Positions 1 to 8,216 of a stretch of 64,000 nt of DNA are shown one piece after another. Position numbers and translations under genes: made by a program. The stretch lies in the NCBI RefSeq assembly GCF_035920345.1, contig NZ_CP109149.1, positions 1,240,001-1,304,000 on the forward strand. The letters are read 5' to 3'. Positions within the stretch are counted from its first letter, which is position 1; each line of letters starts with the position of its first letter. Under the pieces are notes generated by a model, which worked only from the letters and a program-made list of their open reading frames with translations, did no database searches and had not been told where the DNA came from. This DNA comes from Nocardia vinacea. GTDB taxonomy: Bacteria > Actinomycetota > Actinomycetes > Mycobacteriales > Mycobacteriaceae.

Positions 1-50
1 TGCACGGCATCAGCCTGAATCCCCCCGGACGTTTGGACGGTGCGTCATGA
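1..50 (+). CDS. ureB: Urease beta subunit, C-terminal end only
   Basis: The first 50 bases hold the last 15 codons of an open frame that ends with TGA at 48-50. The visible tail contains SLNPPGRLD, which matches the conserved C-terminus of mycobacterial UreB (LNPPGRLD). Its stop overlaps the ATG of ureC (ATGA), the coupling usual between ureB and ureC. The rest of the gene, and presumably ureA, lies outside the window. Confidence 0.85.
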   Translation, partial: HGISLNPPGRLDGAS

Positions 51-1768
51 GTGAGCTGAGCCGCGCGCGCTACGCCGAGCTGTTCGGTCCGACCACCGGC
101 GACCGAATTCGCCTGGCGGATACCGATCTGCTGATCGAGATCACCGAAGACCGCAGCGGCGGACCGGGTCTCGCGGGCGATGAGGCCGTCTTCGGCGGCG
201 GCAAGGTGCTGCGCGAATCCATGGGCCAGGCCCGCGCGACCCGCGCCGACGGCACCCCCGACACTGTGATAACCGGCGTGGTCATCATCGACCACTGGGG
301 AATCATCAAGGCCGACGTGGGAATTCGCGACGGCCGCATCGGTGCGATCGGCAAGGCGGGCAATCCGGACACCATGAACGGCGTGCATCCGGATCTGGTG
401 GTCGGCCCGAATACCGAGATCATCGCGGGCAACGGCCGCATCCTCACCGCGGGCGCCATCGACTGTCATGTGCACTTCATCTGTCCGCAGCTGATGGACG
501 AGGCGCTGGGCGGCGGCATCACCACATTGATCGGCGGCGGCACCGGCCCGGCCGAGGGCAGCAAGGCGACCACCGTGACGCCCGGATCCTGGCATCTGGC
601 CCGGATGTTGGAGGCCACCGACGCCTGGCCGATGAATATCGTGTTGCTGGGCAAGGGCAATACCGTCAGTGCCGAATCCATGTGGGAGCAATTGCGCGGA
701 GGCGCGGCGGGGTTCAAGCTGCACGAGGATTGGGGTTCCACCCCGGCCGCCATCGATGCCTGTCTCACCGTCGCTGATGCGGCGGGTGTGCAGGTGGCGC
801 TGCACTCGGACACCTTGAACGAAGCCGGATTCGTCGAGGACACGCTCGGCGCCATCGCGGGCCGCGGCATCCACGCGTATCACACCGAGGGCGCGGGCGG
901 CGGGCACGCACCCGACATCATCACCGTCGCTGCACATCTCAATGTGCTACCCAGCTCGACCAACCCGACCCGTCCGCATACCGTCAATACCCTGGACGAG
1001 CACCTGGACATGCTCATGGTGTGCCACCACCTCAGCGCGTCCATCCCGGAGGATCTCGCCTTCGCGGAGAGTCGAATTCGGCCCTCCACCATCGCCGCCG
1101 AGGATCTGCTGCACGATCTCGGCGCGATTTCCATGATCGGCAGCGACTCCCAGGCCATGGGCCGCATCGGCGAGGTCGTCATGCGCACCTGGCAGACCGC
1201 GCACGTCATGAAGCGCCGCCGCGGCGCGCTGGCCGGCGACGGCGCCGCCGATAACGCCCGCGTGCGGCGCTATATCGCGAAATACACCATCTGCCCGGCC
1301 ATTGCGCACGGACTCGACCACGAAATCGGTTCGGTCGAGGTCGGCAAGCTCGCCGACCTCGTGCTGTGGGATCCGGCGTTCTTCGGTGTCCGCCCGCATG
1401 CCGTCCTCAAGGGCGGCGCGATCGCCTGGGCTGCCATGGGCGACGCCAACGCCTCCATCCCCACCCCGCAGCCGGTGCTGCCGCGACCCATGTTCGGTGC
1501 CGCACCACTGGCCGCCGCCGCGACCTCGTTGCACTTCGTATCCGAACAAGCCGTCGAGGACGGACTCGCCGACCGTTTGGGCCTGCGCCGAAAACTGGCT
1601 CCCGTCAAGAACGTTCGTCGCGTTACCAAGGCGGATATGCCGAACAATGACGCCATGCCACGGATCGAAGTAGATCCGGATACCTTCACCGTGCGCATCG
1701 ACGGCGAGGTCTGGACCGAGCAGCCCGCCACCGAATTGCCCATGGCCCAGCGCTACTTCCTGTTCTGA
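47..1768 (+). CDS. ureC: Urease alpha (catalytic) subunit UreC
   Basis: This is the nickel-containing catalytic subunit that hydrolyses urea to ammonia and carbamate in the cytoplasm. At 573 aa it has the family's normal length. The active-site residues are all present: the first His pair in CHVH (His141, His143), the Lys224 carbamylated to bridge the nickels (in GFKLHEDWG), His253 and His279, the mobile-flap Cys326-His327 (MVCHHLS) and Asp367 (IGSDSQ). The start ATG overlaps the ureB stop. The accessory genes ureF, ureG and ureD do not follow directly as they do in mycobacteria; they resume about 9.2 kb downstream at 10953. No ureE is seen, which is normal for this group. Confidence 0.98.
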   Translation: MSELSRARYAELFGPTTGDRIRLADTDLLIEITEDRSGGPGLAGDEAVFGGGKVLRESMGQARATRADGTPDTVITGVVIIDHWGIIKADVGIRDGRIGAIGKAGNPDTMNGVHPDLVVGPNTEIIAGNGRILTAGAIDCHVHFICPQLMDEALGGGITTLIGGGTGPAEGSKATTVTPGSWHLARMLEATDAWPMNIVLLGKGNTVSAESMWEQLRGGAAGFKLHEDWGSTPAAIDACLTVADAAGVQVALHSDTLNEAGFVEDTLGAIAGRGIHAYHTEGAGGGHAPDIITVAAHLNVLPSSTNPTRPHTVNTLDEHLDMLMVCHHLSASIPEDLAFAESRIRPSTIAAEDLLHDLGAISMIGSDSQAMGRIGEVVMRTWQTAHVMKRRRGALAGDGAADNARVRRYIAKYTICPAIAHGLDHEIGSVEVGKLADLVLWDPAFFGVRPHAVLKGGAIAWAAMGDANASIPTPQPVLPRPMFGAAPLAAAATSLHFVSEQAVEDGLADRLGLRRKLAPVKNVRRVTKADMPNNDAMPRIEVDPDTFTVRIDGEVWTEQPATELPMAQRYFLF

Positions 1769-1785
1769 TCGGCGGTGCGGGCAAC

Positions 1786-2097
1786 ATGTCCTGCATGCGG
1801 CGTGCGCAGGCGAAACTCCGCAATCAGGTCACGGACATGGTGCACGACGCGGTCGGCGACGACGACGCCGGTGCGGCGATCATCGGCCAGTACGCCGATC
1901 GCTTTCCAGACGTCGATCCCGTCGATCCGGTTCCTACCTGGGTACCCGAGCCGCCGATTTACAGCCCACCGCCCACCAGCTTCCAGCCCGAGCCGCCGCC
2001 ATCGGGAACGCGCAAGCCCAATCGCGATGACGTCGTCGTGCCCGACGAACCGACCGAAGAGGATCTGTACTACCAGCGCAAGTCCTGGCTGGAGTAG
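1786..2097 (+). CDS. Hypothetical proline-rich acidic protein, possibly a C-terminal remnant
   Basis: This 103-aa frame starts 18 bases after ureC. It has a short basic and helical start (about residues 1-40), a proline-rich middle (PEPPIYSPPPTS) and an acidic tail ending YYQRKSWLE. I recall similar acidic, aromatic tails on large ESX-associated or WXG-type proteins of Nocardia and relatives, but this is only a resemblance. With the broken EspC-like gene just downstream, the ORF may be what is left of a larger gene. The last 21 bases, including the stop, are the first copy of a 39-bp tandem duplication. No known domain is recognised, and it could also be non-coding. Confidence 0.4.
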   Translation: MSCMRRAQAKLRNQVTDMVHDAVGDDDAGAAIIGQYADRFPDVDPVDPVPTWVPEPPIYSPPPTSFQPEPPPSGTRKPNRDDVVVPDEPTEEDLYYQRKSWLE

Positions 2098-2154
2098 GGC
2101 GCCCGGGCCGAGCGACGCAAGTCCTGGCTGGAGTAGGGCGCCCGGGCCGAGCGA
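2077..2154 (+). repeat. 39-bp perfect tandem duplication spanning a stop codon
   Basis: Bases 2077-2115 and 2116-2154 are identical 39-bp units. Each begins CGCAAGTCCTGG and ends CCGGGCCGAGCGA. The unit carries the last codons and TAG stop of the upstream ORF, so a second copy of the C-terminal codons sits in the downstream non-coding DNA. A perfect repeat implies a recent duplication, for instance by replication slippage. Confidence 0.95.
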
Positions 2155-2253
2155 CCTGGTTCCATTCGAATCGGATGGAACCGGATGTGCGGTGGGAGCG
2201 TCCTAGTCAGAGGCCGTCATTCGACGGCGCGAGGTACGGCGAGTGAGGACGAT

Positions 2254-2506
2254 ATGGGCAATTCAGATGCGGTGAACGTCGACCCGGATCAGTTGCGCGA
2301 TCATGCGCAGAAGGTGGAGCAGGCGATCGAGGGGGTGCCGTTGTCCCGCGAGGCCGCCGACTAGCTGGCTCAGGCGGATGACGGATACGGGTTGTTTGCT
2401 GCTCAAACTGACCATTGCGCTGATCAGCCTGGGCGCATTGCTCCGTGAAATGATCAAAATTGTCACCGCGGTCACTCAGATCGAGGTCGAGGCGGCGAAA
2501 GCGTAA
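2254..2506 (+). pseudogene. Broken EspC-like (ESX-associated) small helical protein gene
   Basis: The ATG at 2254 opens a frame whose start, VDPDQLRDHAQKVEQ, has the style of EspC-family (DUF2580) proteins linked to type VII secretion. It is interrupted by TAG at 2362-2364. Readthrough in the same frame gives LAQADDGYGLFAAQ, again like the family's mid-region, and then stops at 2446. The expected helical C-terminus (LREMIKIVTAVTQIEVEAA) appears in another frame and ends with TAA at 2504-2506. One nonsense mutation and one frameshift near 2400 would explain this. A sequencing error could account for one of the lesions but less easily for both. Confidence 0.6.
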
Positions 2507-2530
2507 AACCCCGAGCAGTTTCGTATCGAT

Positions 2531-3385
2531 TCAGTGCAGAACTCCCGATGACCGGATGGCCTGGGTGATGATATCGGCGACGCCGCGCATGCCTTCGAGG
2601 GTGGGGTGGTAGGGAACCAGGGTTTCGGTGGCGATGATGGGGTCGAACCAGCGGATTCCGGCGGGCGCGCACATGTCATGGCCTATGGATTGAGGGCGGG
2701 TGTCGATATAGGTCGCACCCGCGGCGGCGGCTTCGCGGGCGACGATGCTGTTCAGGCGGTCGAAGGCGGCCTGGATGGTGGCGGCGTCGGCGGGGCGCAG
2801 GCCGATCAGGTCGGGGCAGCCGCCGTCGCGGACGTAGGTCGGCCAGCCGTCGACGAAGATCCTCGCATTCGGGGCGAGCGCCGAGATCCGGTGCAGAGCA
2901 GTCGAATATGCGGCGGCGATGCTGTCGATATCGGTGTCCCACGCCGGGTCGGCGCAGGGCTTCGCTCCGGCCAGGTGACAGGTGAGGATGTATTTGGTCA
3001 TATGGGCGTCGTTGGCGCCGATATGGACCGTCACGAGTTGGGTTTTCGGTCCGAGGGCGTCGAATTGCGGGTTGATGCCAGGCCCTTGGGATGCGGTGAG
3101 GTCCGGAATCTTGGCGGAGCTGCAGGTTCGGTCGTCCAGTTTCAGGCTGAGGTCGGCGGCGACCAATTTCGGGGTGTTGGCAGTGGAGCGGGCGCACTGC
3201 AGCGGTGCCCCGGTATCGAATTTCTGGACACCGGTGGTCGCGGCGCCGGAATCGCCGAGGGCGACGTAGGCGGGGCCGCCGTCCGCCGGCGCGGATGATG
3301 CGGGTGCAGCCAGGAAAGCGGAGGTGAGGGTCAGCAAGCTGATCGCGAGTGCGCCTGCGCGCCAACCAGTTCGGCGGGTCTTCAT
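2531..3385 (-). CDS. Secreted SGNH/GDSL-family hydrolase
   Basis: This 284-aa protein begins with a basic n-region and a hydrophobic stretch ending near AAPASSA (about residue 32), so it is probably exported by Sec. SGNH blocks are visible: the nucleophile Ser in ALGDSG (about residue 45), IGAND (block III Asn, about 123) and a C-terminal PYHPT carrying the likely catalytic His. Several cysteines suggest extracytoplasmic disulphides. The family includes lipases and esterases of actinobacteria, and the substrate here is unknown. It stands alone, converging on the ESX-like remnant and diverging from the methyltransferase gene. Confidence 0.85.
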   Translation of the reverse strand: MKTRRTGWRAGALAISLLTLTSAFLAAPASSAPADGGPAYVALGDSGAATTGVQKFDTGAPLQCARSTANTPKLVAADLSLKLDDRTCSSAKIPDLTASQGPGINPQFDALGPKTQLVTVHIGANDAHMTKYILTCHLAGAKPCADPAWDTDIDSIAAAYSTALHRISALAPNARIFVDGWPTYVRDGGCPDLIGLRPADAATIQAAFDRLNSIVAREAAAAGATYIDTRPQSIGHDMCAPAGIRWFDPIIATETLVPYHPTLEGMRGVADIITQAIRSSGVLH

Positions 3386-3541
3386 GGATCGCTCCCTCGT
3401 CAGCAGTGAAAGTGATACGGCTTGGTCTCAGTTCTGGGCACGCTACTGGGCGAGCGGTGTGGCCCGCAAGGTTTCCGGGAACACGGGTGTCGGCTCTTCA
3501 GTTTCGGCGGTATCCGGGCACCCGGTGGCAGACTTCATGGC

Positions 3542-4222
3542 ATGACGACGTTCGAGTGGGCCGACGTGGACAGCTACATCGTGGACTCTCTGATGGGAGG
3601 CGAGGATTCGACGGCGACGGCATTGGCCGCGAATGCGGCGGCCGGACTGCCCGCCATCGACGTATCGCCGGCGCAAGGGAAGTTCCTGCATTTGATAGCG
3701 CGGTCGATCGGGGCGCGGAGGGTGCTCGAGATCGGCACGCTCGGCGGCTACAGCACGATTTGGTTGGCGCGGGCGGTGGGTAAGGACGGCCAGGTCATCA
3801 CCCTGGAATTCGAGCCGCGGCACGCACGGGTGGCGCGGGAGAATCTGGATCGGGCCGAGGTCGGGGACCGGGTCGAGATCCGAGTGGGTGCGGCGCTGGA
3901 CAGTCTGCCCGTACTGGCGGAGGAGGATCCGGATCCGTTCGATCTCGTGTTCATCGACGCCGACAAGGTCAACAATTCGAACTACGTGCTCTGGGCGCTG
4001 CGCCTGACGCGGCCCGGCTCGGTGATCATCGTCGACAATGTCGTGCGCGATGGCGCTGTCGCCGACGACCATTCGGACGATCCGGCGGTCCAGGCCAGCC
4101 GCGATCTGGTGGACCTGCTCGCCGCCGAACCCAGCCTCGACGCCACCATTGTGCAAACCGTCGGCAGCAAGGGCTGGGACGGTTTTGCCTACGCCGTGGT
4201 CAACGGTGAGTTCACCGACTGA
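3542..4222 (+). CDS. Class I SAM-dependent O-methyltransferase (family 3 type)
   Basis: This is a 226-aa protein resembling catechol/caffeoyl-CoA-type O-methyltransferases and mycobacterial homologues such as Rv0187. Motif I is VLEIGTLGGYSTIWLA (about residues 60-75), followed by an acidic ligand in ITLEFEP and a metal-binding FIDADK (about 140). The frame is open 40 codons further upstream, but the family-like sequence begins at the ATG at 3542 (MTTFEW), so that start was chosen. The methyl acceptor cannot be deduced. The gene is monocistronic. Confidence 0.88.
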   Translation: MTTFEWADVDSYIVDSLMGGEDSTATALAANAAAGLPAIDVSPAQGKFLHLIARSIGARRVLEIGTLGGYSTIWLARAVGKDGQVITLEFEPRHARVARENLDRAEVGDRVEIRVGAALDSLPVLAEEDPDPFDLVFIDADKVNNSNYVLWALRLTRPGSVIIVDNVVRDGAVADDHSDDPAVQASRDLVDLLAAEPSLDATIVQTVGSKGWDGFAYAVVNGEFTD

Positions 4223-4277
4223 GCGTCGCTGACGGCCGGGCGCCCCGGGGCGGCGGCATCCTGTGCGGCACGGACGC

Positions 4278-4454
4278 ATGATGGGGGCGAACGAGGCTAC
4301 GGCGGTTGAACATTCGGTGTTCGGAGTTAGGGGCACCATCAGCGCCGTCCCCGCGGACGCGCTGGTCATCACGGACAACCTCGACCGAGCGATGCACGCA
4401 ACGGTCGAGGGGTTCCGCGAGGAGGACGATTCGGGCTACCGCTCCTACGCCTGA
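4278..4454 (+). CDS. Small hypothetical protein
   Basis: A 58-aa frame begins at ATG 4278 (a GTG at 4263 is also possible) and ends inside the last 10 bases of the convergent oxidoreductase gene. The protein is acidic, with a beta-rich middle (FGVRGTISAVPADALVITD), and matches nothing I recognise. It fills the gap after the O-methyltransferase and could be real, but codon evidence over so short a stretch is weak. Confidence 0.35.
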   Translation: MMGANEATAVEHSVFGVRGTISAVPADALVITDNLDRAMHATVEGFREEDDSGYRSYA

Positions 4455-5425
4455 AGCACCACCTTCCCGACGGTGCCGCGCGACTCGAGCGCGCGGTGCG
4501 CGTCGGCAGCATCGGCAAGCGCGAAACGCTGGACCGCGGGCCGCAGCCGACCGGCTGCAGCCTCGGCCATGGCCTTATCCTCTAGCGGGCGTAGGTCGCC
4601 GCCGACACGCTGGAGCATGCGCGGTCCGACGACCATCTCGGAGATGATGCCGCGCGTGGCCAACTCCTCCTCCGAAAGCGATAGCGGAGCACTGTCGGCC
4701 GCGCCGTAGATCAGATGCTGACCGCCCTTGCCGAGCAGATCGATTGCGGTGCGGCTTATTTCGCCGCCGACACCGTCGAACAGCACAGTGGCCCTGCGGT
4801 CGCCGAGTTGGGCACGCACCTGCTCGGGCCAGTCGGGGCGTAGGTAGTCGATCGCGATATCCGCGCCATTTCGCTGCACCAGTTCGACTTTCGCGGGTCC
4901 ACCGGCCAGCCCGACGACCGTCGCCCCAACATTCTTCGCATGCTGAACAAGCAGTGTCCCGATGCCGCCCGCGGCGGCGGTAATCACCACAACACTGTCG
5001 GGGCCGAGTTCGGTGAACAACAGAATCCCCATGGTCGTTCGCCCGGTGCCGACGATCGCGACCGCCTCCGCCGGATCGAGATCGGCCGGAATCTCGTGCA
5101 GCCGAGCTGTTTCCGTCACGGCCAACTCGGCGTAGCCACCGGGCCCCTGGCCGAGATGCGCGACGACCCGCTTACCAAGCCAGGACGCATCGACGTCGGG
5201 TCCGATCTGGTCCACGGTCCCGGCGACTTCGCGCCCCGGGATCGTCGGCAACGTGGGCGGCGGATAGGGACCGGCCGCACCGCGACGCAACGCCGTATCG
5301 ATGAAATGCACGCCCGCCGCCGCGACCCGGATGAGCACCTGACCTGGTCCGGCCACCGGATCGGGAACCGTTTCGTAGCGCAGATTTTCGGCTGGTCCGA
5401 AGGTGTGAAGGCGGATGGCGTGCAC
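4445..5425 (-). CDS. Quinone oxidoreductase-like MDR protein
   Basis: This NADPH:quinone reductase-like member of the medium-chain dehydrogenase/reductase superfamily has 326 aa. The N-terminal GroES-like fold carries PGREVAGTVDQIG. The Rossmann motif AAAGGIGTLLVQHAK (about residue 150) binds NADPH, and the catalytic zinc ligands of alcohol dehydrogenases are absent. The start is GTG 5425 because AGGAG lies five bases upstream; the longer reading adds 13 residues without support. The TetR/MFS pair lies upstream on the same side, but there is no clear operon. Confidence 0.88.
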   Translation of the reverse strand: MHAIRLHTFGPAENLRYETVPDPVAGPGQVLIRVAAAGVHFIDTALRRGAAGPYPPPTLPTIPGREVAGTVDQIGPDVDASWLGKRVVAHLGQGPGGYAELAVTETARLHEIPADLDPAEAVAIVGTGRTTMGILLFTELGPDSVVVITAAAGGIGTLLVQHAKNVGATVVGLAGGPAKVELVQRNGADIAIDYLRPDWPEQVRAQLGDRRATVLFDGVGGEISRTAIDLLGKGGQHLIYGAADSAPLSLSEEELATRGIISEMVVGPRMLQRVGGDLRPLEDKAMAEAAAGRLRPAVQRFALADAADAHRALESRGTVGKVVLQA

Positions 5426-5482
5426 GGTGGCTCCTATTCGTCGGCGAACCAGCCCACCCTGCAACCTGAAGTGCCGTTCAGG

Positions 5483-6160
5483 TCAAGCGGTGGCGGACCT
5501 CGAGCACCGTGTCTCGAATCCGTCGCAGAGCGCGGACAATCCGATATACAGCAGATCCTCCGAGGTCAGGTCGCTGACGCCACTGCCGTTCAGATCGGCG
5601 AGCGCGGGCGGGATCGGCAGTTGTGATGTTCCTTCCAGCAACGCCCGCAGTCCGTTCGAGCCCTCCGGGTTCATGCCCTTGCGCGCGACCAGCGCACCGC
5701 TGATATGCGGCAGCGTGGCCCCGGAGATGTAGTTCCACACCGCGAAGGCCATGGTGGACGCCTCGCGGGTCGAGACATTGAGCTCGCGCAGCCCCTCGAC
5801 CAGCCATGCGAAACAGGCCAGACCCTGCGGGCCGAAGCTGTAGCGGGGCATCGCGAAGGTGAGCAGCACCCACGGATGCTTCTGGTAGAGCGCCCAATCG
5901 ATTTCGGCGGCAATGCGGACTCGGTCGCGCCAGGTCCAGTTCTTGCCCTCCGGCGACGGATACGGGTTGCGGGCAGAGATCTCGTCGGTCATCAGTGCGA
6001 GCAGTTCGTCCTTGTTCGCGACGTGCCGGTATAGCGACATGGCTCCGACACCCAGTTGTTCGGCGATATGTCGCATGGACAATCCGTCGAGCCCCGCCTC
6101 GTCGGCAAGGGTGATCGCGGTGTCGACAATGGCCGCTCGGGTGAGCTTCGGCTCGGTCAT
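5483..6160 (-). CDS. TetR-family regulator, probable repressor of the adjacent MFS pump
   Basis: This is a 225-aa protein. The N-terminal helix-turn-helix spans about residues 8-55 (LGVGAMSLYRHVANKDELL) and a ligand-binding domain of TetR_C type follows. It is transcribed away from a DHA2-type MFS efflux gene, with 98 bp between the start codons. That gap holds repeated GTAC-centred boxes that fit an operator. This is the usual layout of a drug-sensing repressor and its pump. The effector is unknown. Confidence 0.88.
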   Translation of the reverse strand: MTEPKLTRAAIVDTAITLADEAGLDGLSMRHIAEQLGVGAMSLYRHVANKDELLALMTDEISARNPYPSPEGKNWTWRDRVRIAAEIDWALYQKHPWVLLTFAMPRYSFGPQGLACFAWLVEGLRELNVSTREASTMAFAVWNYISGATLPHISGALVARKGMNPEGSNGLRALLEGTSQLPIPPALADLNGSGVSDLTSEDLLYIGLSALCDGFETRCSRSATA

Positions 6161-6191
6161 CCCATGACTCGCTTCCAGTTTTGGGACCGCA

Positions 6192-6237
6192 TGCGTACAC
6201 TGTACCCGGATTGGTGCGTACGCCGTACGCCGTACGC
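6192..6237. promoter_or_regulatory. Probable TetR operator with three tandem CGTACGC boxes
   Basis: CGTACGC occurs three times without spacing at 6217-6223, 6224-6230 and 6231-6237. A further pair of GTAC motifs lies at 6192-6204 (GCGTACACTGTAC). Each box is nearly self-complementary, so several overlapping dyads exist. The array lies between the divergent tetR and MFS starts, 21 bp before the MFS start codon, where a bound repressor would block transcription. Confidence 0.6.
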
Positions 6238-6258
6238 GACACGGGAGAGGAAATCGAC

Positions 6259-7719
6259 ATGACTCAGGTGGAGGTCGCGCAGGCGGCGCCGACCGGTTCG
6301 CGGCGTGCTCGGCTCGGTCTCGCGGTACTGCTGTTGCCGGTGCTGCTGGTGTCGATGGACATCTCGGTGCTGTTCCTGGCTATGCCGACGCTCACCCTCG
6401 ATCTCGACCCCTCGGCCGCGCAGCAGCTGTGGATTCTCGATATCTACGGCTTCCTCATCGCGGGCCTGCTGATCACTATGGGCAATCTCGGCGACCGGAT
6501 CGGGCGGCGCAATATTCTGCTCGCCGGTGCGTCGATCTTCGGTATCGCCTCGATCATGGCGGCCTTCGCGCCGAGCGCCGCGGTGTTGATCATCGCGCGT
6601 GCGCTGATGGGTATGGGCGGCGCGACCCTGCTGCCCTCGAGTCTGGCGCTGATTTCCAGCCTGTTCCCGAACGCCCGCGAACGCGCCGCCGCGATCGGAG
6701 TGTGGACGGCGTTCTTCGCGGGCGGATCCGCGGTCGGCCCGATCCTCGGTGGCCTGTTGCTGCACCACTTCTGGTGGGGATCGGTATTCCTCATCAATAT
6801 TCCGGTGCTGCTGATCCTGCTCGCCTTCGGTCCGTTCGTGCTGCCGGAACATCGCGCCGGTGTGGTCGGTCCGCTCGATATTCCGAGTGTGCTGCTGTCG
6901 ATCGGCGGCATTCTGCCGGTGGTGTACGGGGTGAAACAGATCGCCGCGGAAGGGTTCGATGTCGAACCGCTCGTAATCGGACTTATCGGTGCGGTGCTGC
7001 TCGCGATCTTCGTGCGGCGGCAGCGGCAGCTGGCCGAACCGCTGCTGGATCTGCGACTGTTCCGGCGGGCGCAGTTCTCGGTCGCCATCGGCTCCAGCTT
7101 GGTCGGCATGATGTCACTGGCCGCGATGAGCTATCTGACCAGTGTCTACCTGCAATCGGTGACCGGACGTGACCCGCTCGCGGCCGCGCTGCTCGGGATT
7201 CCGATGGCGATCGCGGTATTCGTGTGCTCGATGGGTGGTGCGCGGGTCGGACACAAGCTCGGGGTGCGTCCCACCTTCGTGCTGGCGCTGCTGGCCTCGG
7301 CCATCGGCAACCTGATGCTGATCGGTGTCGGCGTGGACGGCGGAATCGCCTGGTACCTTGCGGGATCCACGATCGCGGGCATCGGTTACGGCCTGGCGTT
7401 CACCCTGGTGTCGGATGTGGCAGTGTCCTCGGTGCCACCCGAGCGGGCCGGATCCGCGGTCGGGATCTCCGAGACCAGTTTCGAATTGGGCAACGCGCTC
7501 GGCCTCGCGCTGCTGGGTTCGGTTGCGGCACTGGTCTTCCGGTCCGGTGGCGGCTATGCGGACACGCTCGGTGAGACCATCCAGCATGCAGGCGACAATT
7601 CCGCACTGATCGATTCCGCACGCGAATCCTTTGTCTCCGGAATGCATGTCGCGACCTCGGTCGGTGCGCTGCTGTTGGTGGTGATGGCGGCGGTCGCCGC
7701 ATTCGCACCCCGGCGCTGA
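6259..7719 (+). CDS. MFS multidrug efflux transporter, DHA2 (14-TM, SmvA/QacA) type
   Basis: This 486-aa integral membrane protein probably exports cationic or lipophilic drugs using the proton gradient. The first helix contains MDISVLFLAMPTL, equivalent to motif D1 of SmvA and QacA with its membrane Asp. Motif A is LGDRIGRR (about residue 77), and a FLINIPV segment follows at helix 6. Length and hydrophobicity fit 14 transmembrane helices. The start at ATG 6259 has AGAGGA upstream; a longer in-frame start at 6181 would run through the operator boxes and was rejected. Confidence 0.92.
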   Translation: MTQVEVAQAAPTGSRRARLGLAVLLLPVLLVSMDISVLFLAMPTLTLDLDPSAAQQLWILDIYGFLIAGLLITMGNLGDRIGRRNILLAGASIFGIASIMAAFAPSAAVLIIARALMGMGGATLLPSSLALISSLFPNARERAAAIGVWTAFFAGGSAVGPILGGLLLHHFWWGSVFLINIPVLLILLAFGPFVLPEHRAGVVGPLDIPSVLLSIGGILPVVYGVKQIAAEGFDVEPLVIGLIGAVLLAIFVRRQRQLAEPLLDLRLFRRAQFSVAIGSSLVGMMSLAAMSYLTSVYLQSVTGRDPLAAALLGIPMAIAVFVCSMGGARVGHKLGVRPTFVLALLASAIGNLMLIGVGVDGGIAWYLAGSTIAGIGYGLAFTLVSDVAVSSVPPERAGSAVGISETSFELGNALGLALLGSVAALVFRSGGGYADTLGETIQHAGDNSALIDSARESFVSGMHVATSVGALLLVVMAAVAAFAPRR

Positions 7720-7755
7720 CCGGCGCGCCTCCCGGGATTCTGCCGCGATTCGCGA

Positions 7756-7761
7756 TATAAT
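7756..7761 (+). promoter_or_regulatory. Consensus -10 box TATAAT for a probable leaderless mRNA
   Basis: A perfect TATAAT lies nine bases before the ATG at 7770, so transcription would start at or very near the start codon. No ribosome binding site is visible before this gene, which supports leaderless translation, common in actinobacteria. No convincing -35 box is seen. Confidence 0.55.
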
Positions 7762-7769
7762 CAGATGTC

Positions 7770-8189
7770 ATGATTTCGCATGACATCACCTCGATCGAGG
7801 GTTTCATCCGCAGCTACGACGAGATCGTCGCGGCATCGGATTTCGCCGCACTGGCAAGCCTTTTCGATCCGGCGATTCTGGTAACCACCCCGACATCGAG
7901 TCGTTGTGTGAGCCGGGAGGAGTTCGTGGCCGCCGCCCGAGCGCGGGCCGACCAGTTCGATGCTGGGTCGACGCCGCGCACTCGGCTGGTCGAGCAAACC
8001 ACCTTCGAACTGGGCGGACACTGCTGGCTGAGCTCGGCCCGGTGGGCGCTGTCGCTCGGCGAACGGTCCCTCGACGTCTACAGCGACTTCCTGGTGCGCC
8101 GTGCCGAAGACGGGTTGCGGATCGTGGCCTACCTGCCCCGACAGGATCTGCCCGAGCTCCTGAGTACCTCGGCAAATGAGCGCGAATAG
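7770..8189 (+). CDS. NTF2/SnoaL-like protein
   Basis: This 139-aa protein begins with a helix pair (SIEGFIRSYDEIVAASDFAALASLF), followed by alternating strands (TTFELGGHCWLSSARWALSL and VYSDFLVRRAEDGLRIVAYL). That is the pattern of the NTF2-like/DUF4440 cone fold. Such proteins are small ligand-binding enzymes or isomerases of varied function, and nothing here fixes the substrate. It is read in the same direction as the SDR gene that begins 27 bp downstream. Confidence 0.7.
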   Translation: MISHDITSIEGFIRSYDEIVAASDFAALASLFDPAILVTTPTSSRCVSREEFVAAARARADQFDAGSTPRTRLVEQTTFELGGHCWLSSARWALSLGERSLDVYSDFLVRRAEDGLRIVAYLPRQDLPELLSTSANERE

Positions 8190-8216
8190 GGCAGGTCGGC
8201 GCATACAGTCGAGAGG

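Noticed and set aside
1769..1785. Missing ureE as evidence of a defective urease set
   Set aside because: Mycobacterial-type urease clusters normally lack ureE, so its absence is not unusual.
6217..6237. CRISPR-like repeat
   Set aside because: The units are only 7 bp and adjoin without spacers; an operator array is the better explanation.
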